21,441 nt of DNA. Source: a virus. How positions within the stretch are numbered: the first letter of the stretch is position 1; each line of letters starts with the position of its first letter. The notes beneath the pieces were generated by a model. It had not been told where the DNA came from and did not search any database. It saw only the letters and a list, made by a program, of their open reading frames with translations. Below, piece by piece: positions 21,176 to 21,441 of this stretch. The position numbers were made by a program, and so were the translations under genes. Where the stretch lies: IMG/VR virus record IMGVR_UViG_3300048592_000439, positions 1 to 21,441 of that record, one strand, 5' to 3'.

Positions 21176-21387
21176 CCTTCGCCTCGCTGGGGCGGCGCAT
21201 CGGCGCGCTCCGCCGGCGGCGACCATGGCTGCACAAGCTTCTGGTTCAGCAGCTGCGCGGCCTCCTCGCCTTCCACCTGCAGCACGGCGCCGGTGTGCCA
21301 CACGCCGCCGGCGATCACGCACGGCAGGAGCACCTTCACCCACACCTTCGCCGGCATTTCTGCTTGAGTCTCTGCTTGTTCGCTCAT
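21172..21387 (-). CDS. Small phage head-module protein, function unknown
   Basis: 71 aa, starting one base after the preceding stop (TAGCATG). The middle, VWVKVLLPCVIAGGVWHTGAVLQVEGEEAAQLLNQKLVQPW, is a compact beta-beta-beta-alpha pattern found in small proteins encoded between the capsid and connector genes of many siphoviruses, as I remember them. No enzymatic motif is present. It overlaps the connector gene by 4 nt. Confidence 0.75.
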   Translation of the reverse strand: MSEQAETQAEMPAKVWVKVLLPCVIAGGVWHTGAVLQVEGEEAAQLLNQKLVQPWSPPAERADAPPQRGEG

Positions 21388-21388
21388 G

Positions 21389-21441
21389 CTATTTGCTCCG
21401 CTTGCGCCTGGGCGCGGTTACCTGCACTTCGTCAATGGTCT
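21389..21441 (-). CDS. C-terminal end of an unidentified protein (cut by the window edge)
   Basis: Sixteen codons before a TAG stop (21389-21391) are visible, ending in a basic sequence TAPRRKRSK. The frame is open to the window edge and the next gene begins one base after the stop, so it is very probably the end of a real upstream gene. By position it could be the major capsid protein or a small neighbour, but nothing identifies it. Confidence 0.55.
   Translation of the reverse strand, partial: TIDEVQVTAPRRKRSK

Noticed and set aside
1-21441. Frequent GCCGGC/CGCCGGCG words
   Set aside because: They are spread through coding regions in phase with common Ala/Gly codons and fit the high GC content; over-representation needs a count against a background model.

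Overview
The window is the left part of a GC-rich, tailed-phage genome, most likely an integrated prophage. An integrase lies at one edge, a block of small early or accessory genes reads rightward (118-5659), and a long head-tail and tail module reads leftward (21441-5830). The two blocks converge on hairpins near 5700-5790. There is no tail sheath, baseplate wedge or other contractile-tail gene, but there is a tape measure protein and a G/GT-type frameshifted chaperone, so the virion should be a siphovirus with a long flexible tail. The host cannot be named from sequence alone. High GC and abundant CGCCGGCG-like words fit several phyla (Chloroflexota is only a weak guess).

Left block, + strand: a Cre-like tyrosine integrase (118-1146) behind a 9-bp inverted repeat; a 189-aa uncharacterised phage protein with RAMP/Cas7-like sequence features (1192-1761); a remarkable 5-nt-periodic array (1761-2085) in which four copies of a roughly 20-nt conserved repeat separate runs of 9-13 GGYNN pentamers, ending in a perfect 12-bp hairpin; a truncated tyrosine-recombinase domain (2158-2565); a zinc-ribbon protein (2573-2971); an Ea22-like protein (3021-3779); a two-helix membrane protein (3760-3942); a 59-aa basic, AT-hook-like protein (3939-4118); and a large serine recombinase (4115-5659). 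The truncated recombinase and the Ea22-like gene share a duplicated leader whose 24-nt hairpin shows two compensatory base-pair changes. The last four genes overlap one another by a few bases, so they look translationally coupled.

Right block, - strand, in order of transcription: C-terminus of an unknown protein, a 71-aa small protein, head-tail connector, head-tail adaptor, HK97-gp10-like protein, unknown 92-aa protein, DUF3168 tail terminator, major tail tube protein, tail assembly chaperone G with its -1 frameshift extension T, tape measure, a 139-aa tail protein, a 1528-aa tail-tip/hub protein, a 1294-aa fibre with a LamG domain, and two small proteins. One small + strand membrane protein (6386-6625) is inserted as a moron-like gene.

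The best candidate for an undescribed system is the RAMP-like protein plus the adjacent repeat/pentamer array. Its organisation (conserved repeats alternating with variable, strictly phased tracts beside an RNA-binding-like protein) resembles a guide or scaffold RNA locus, but it is neither a CRISPR nor any array type I can name with certainty.
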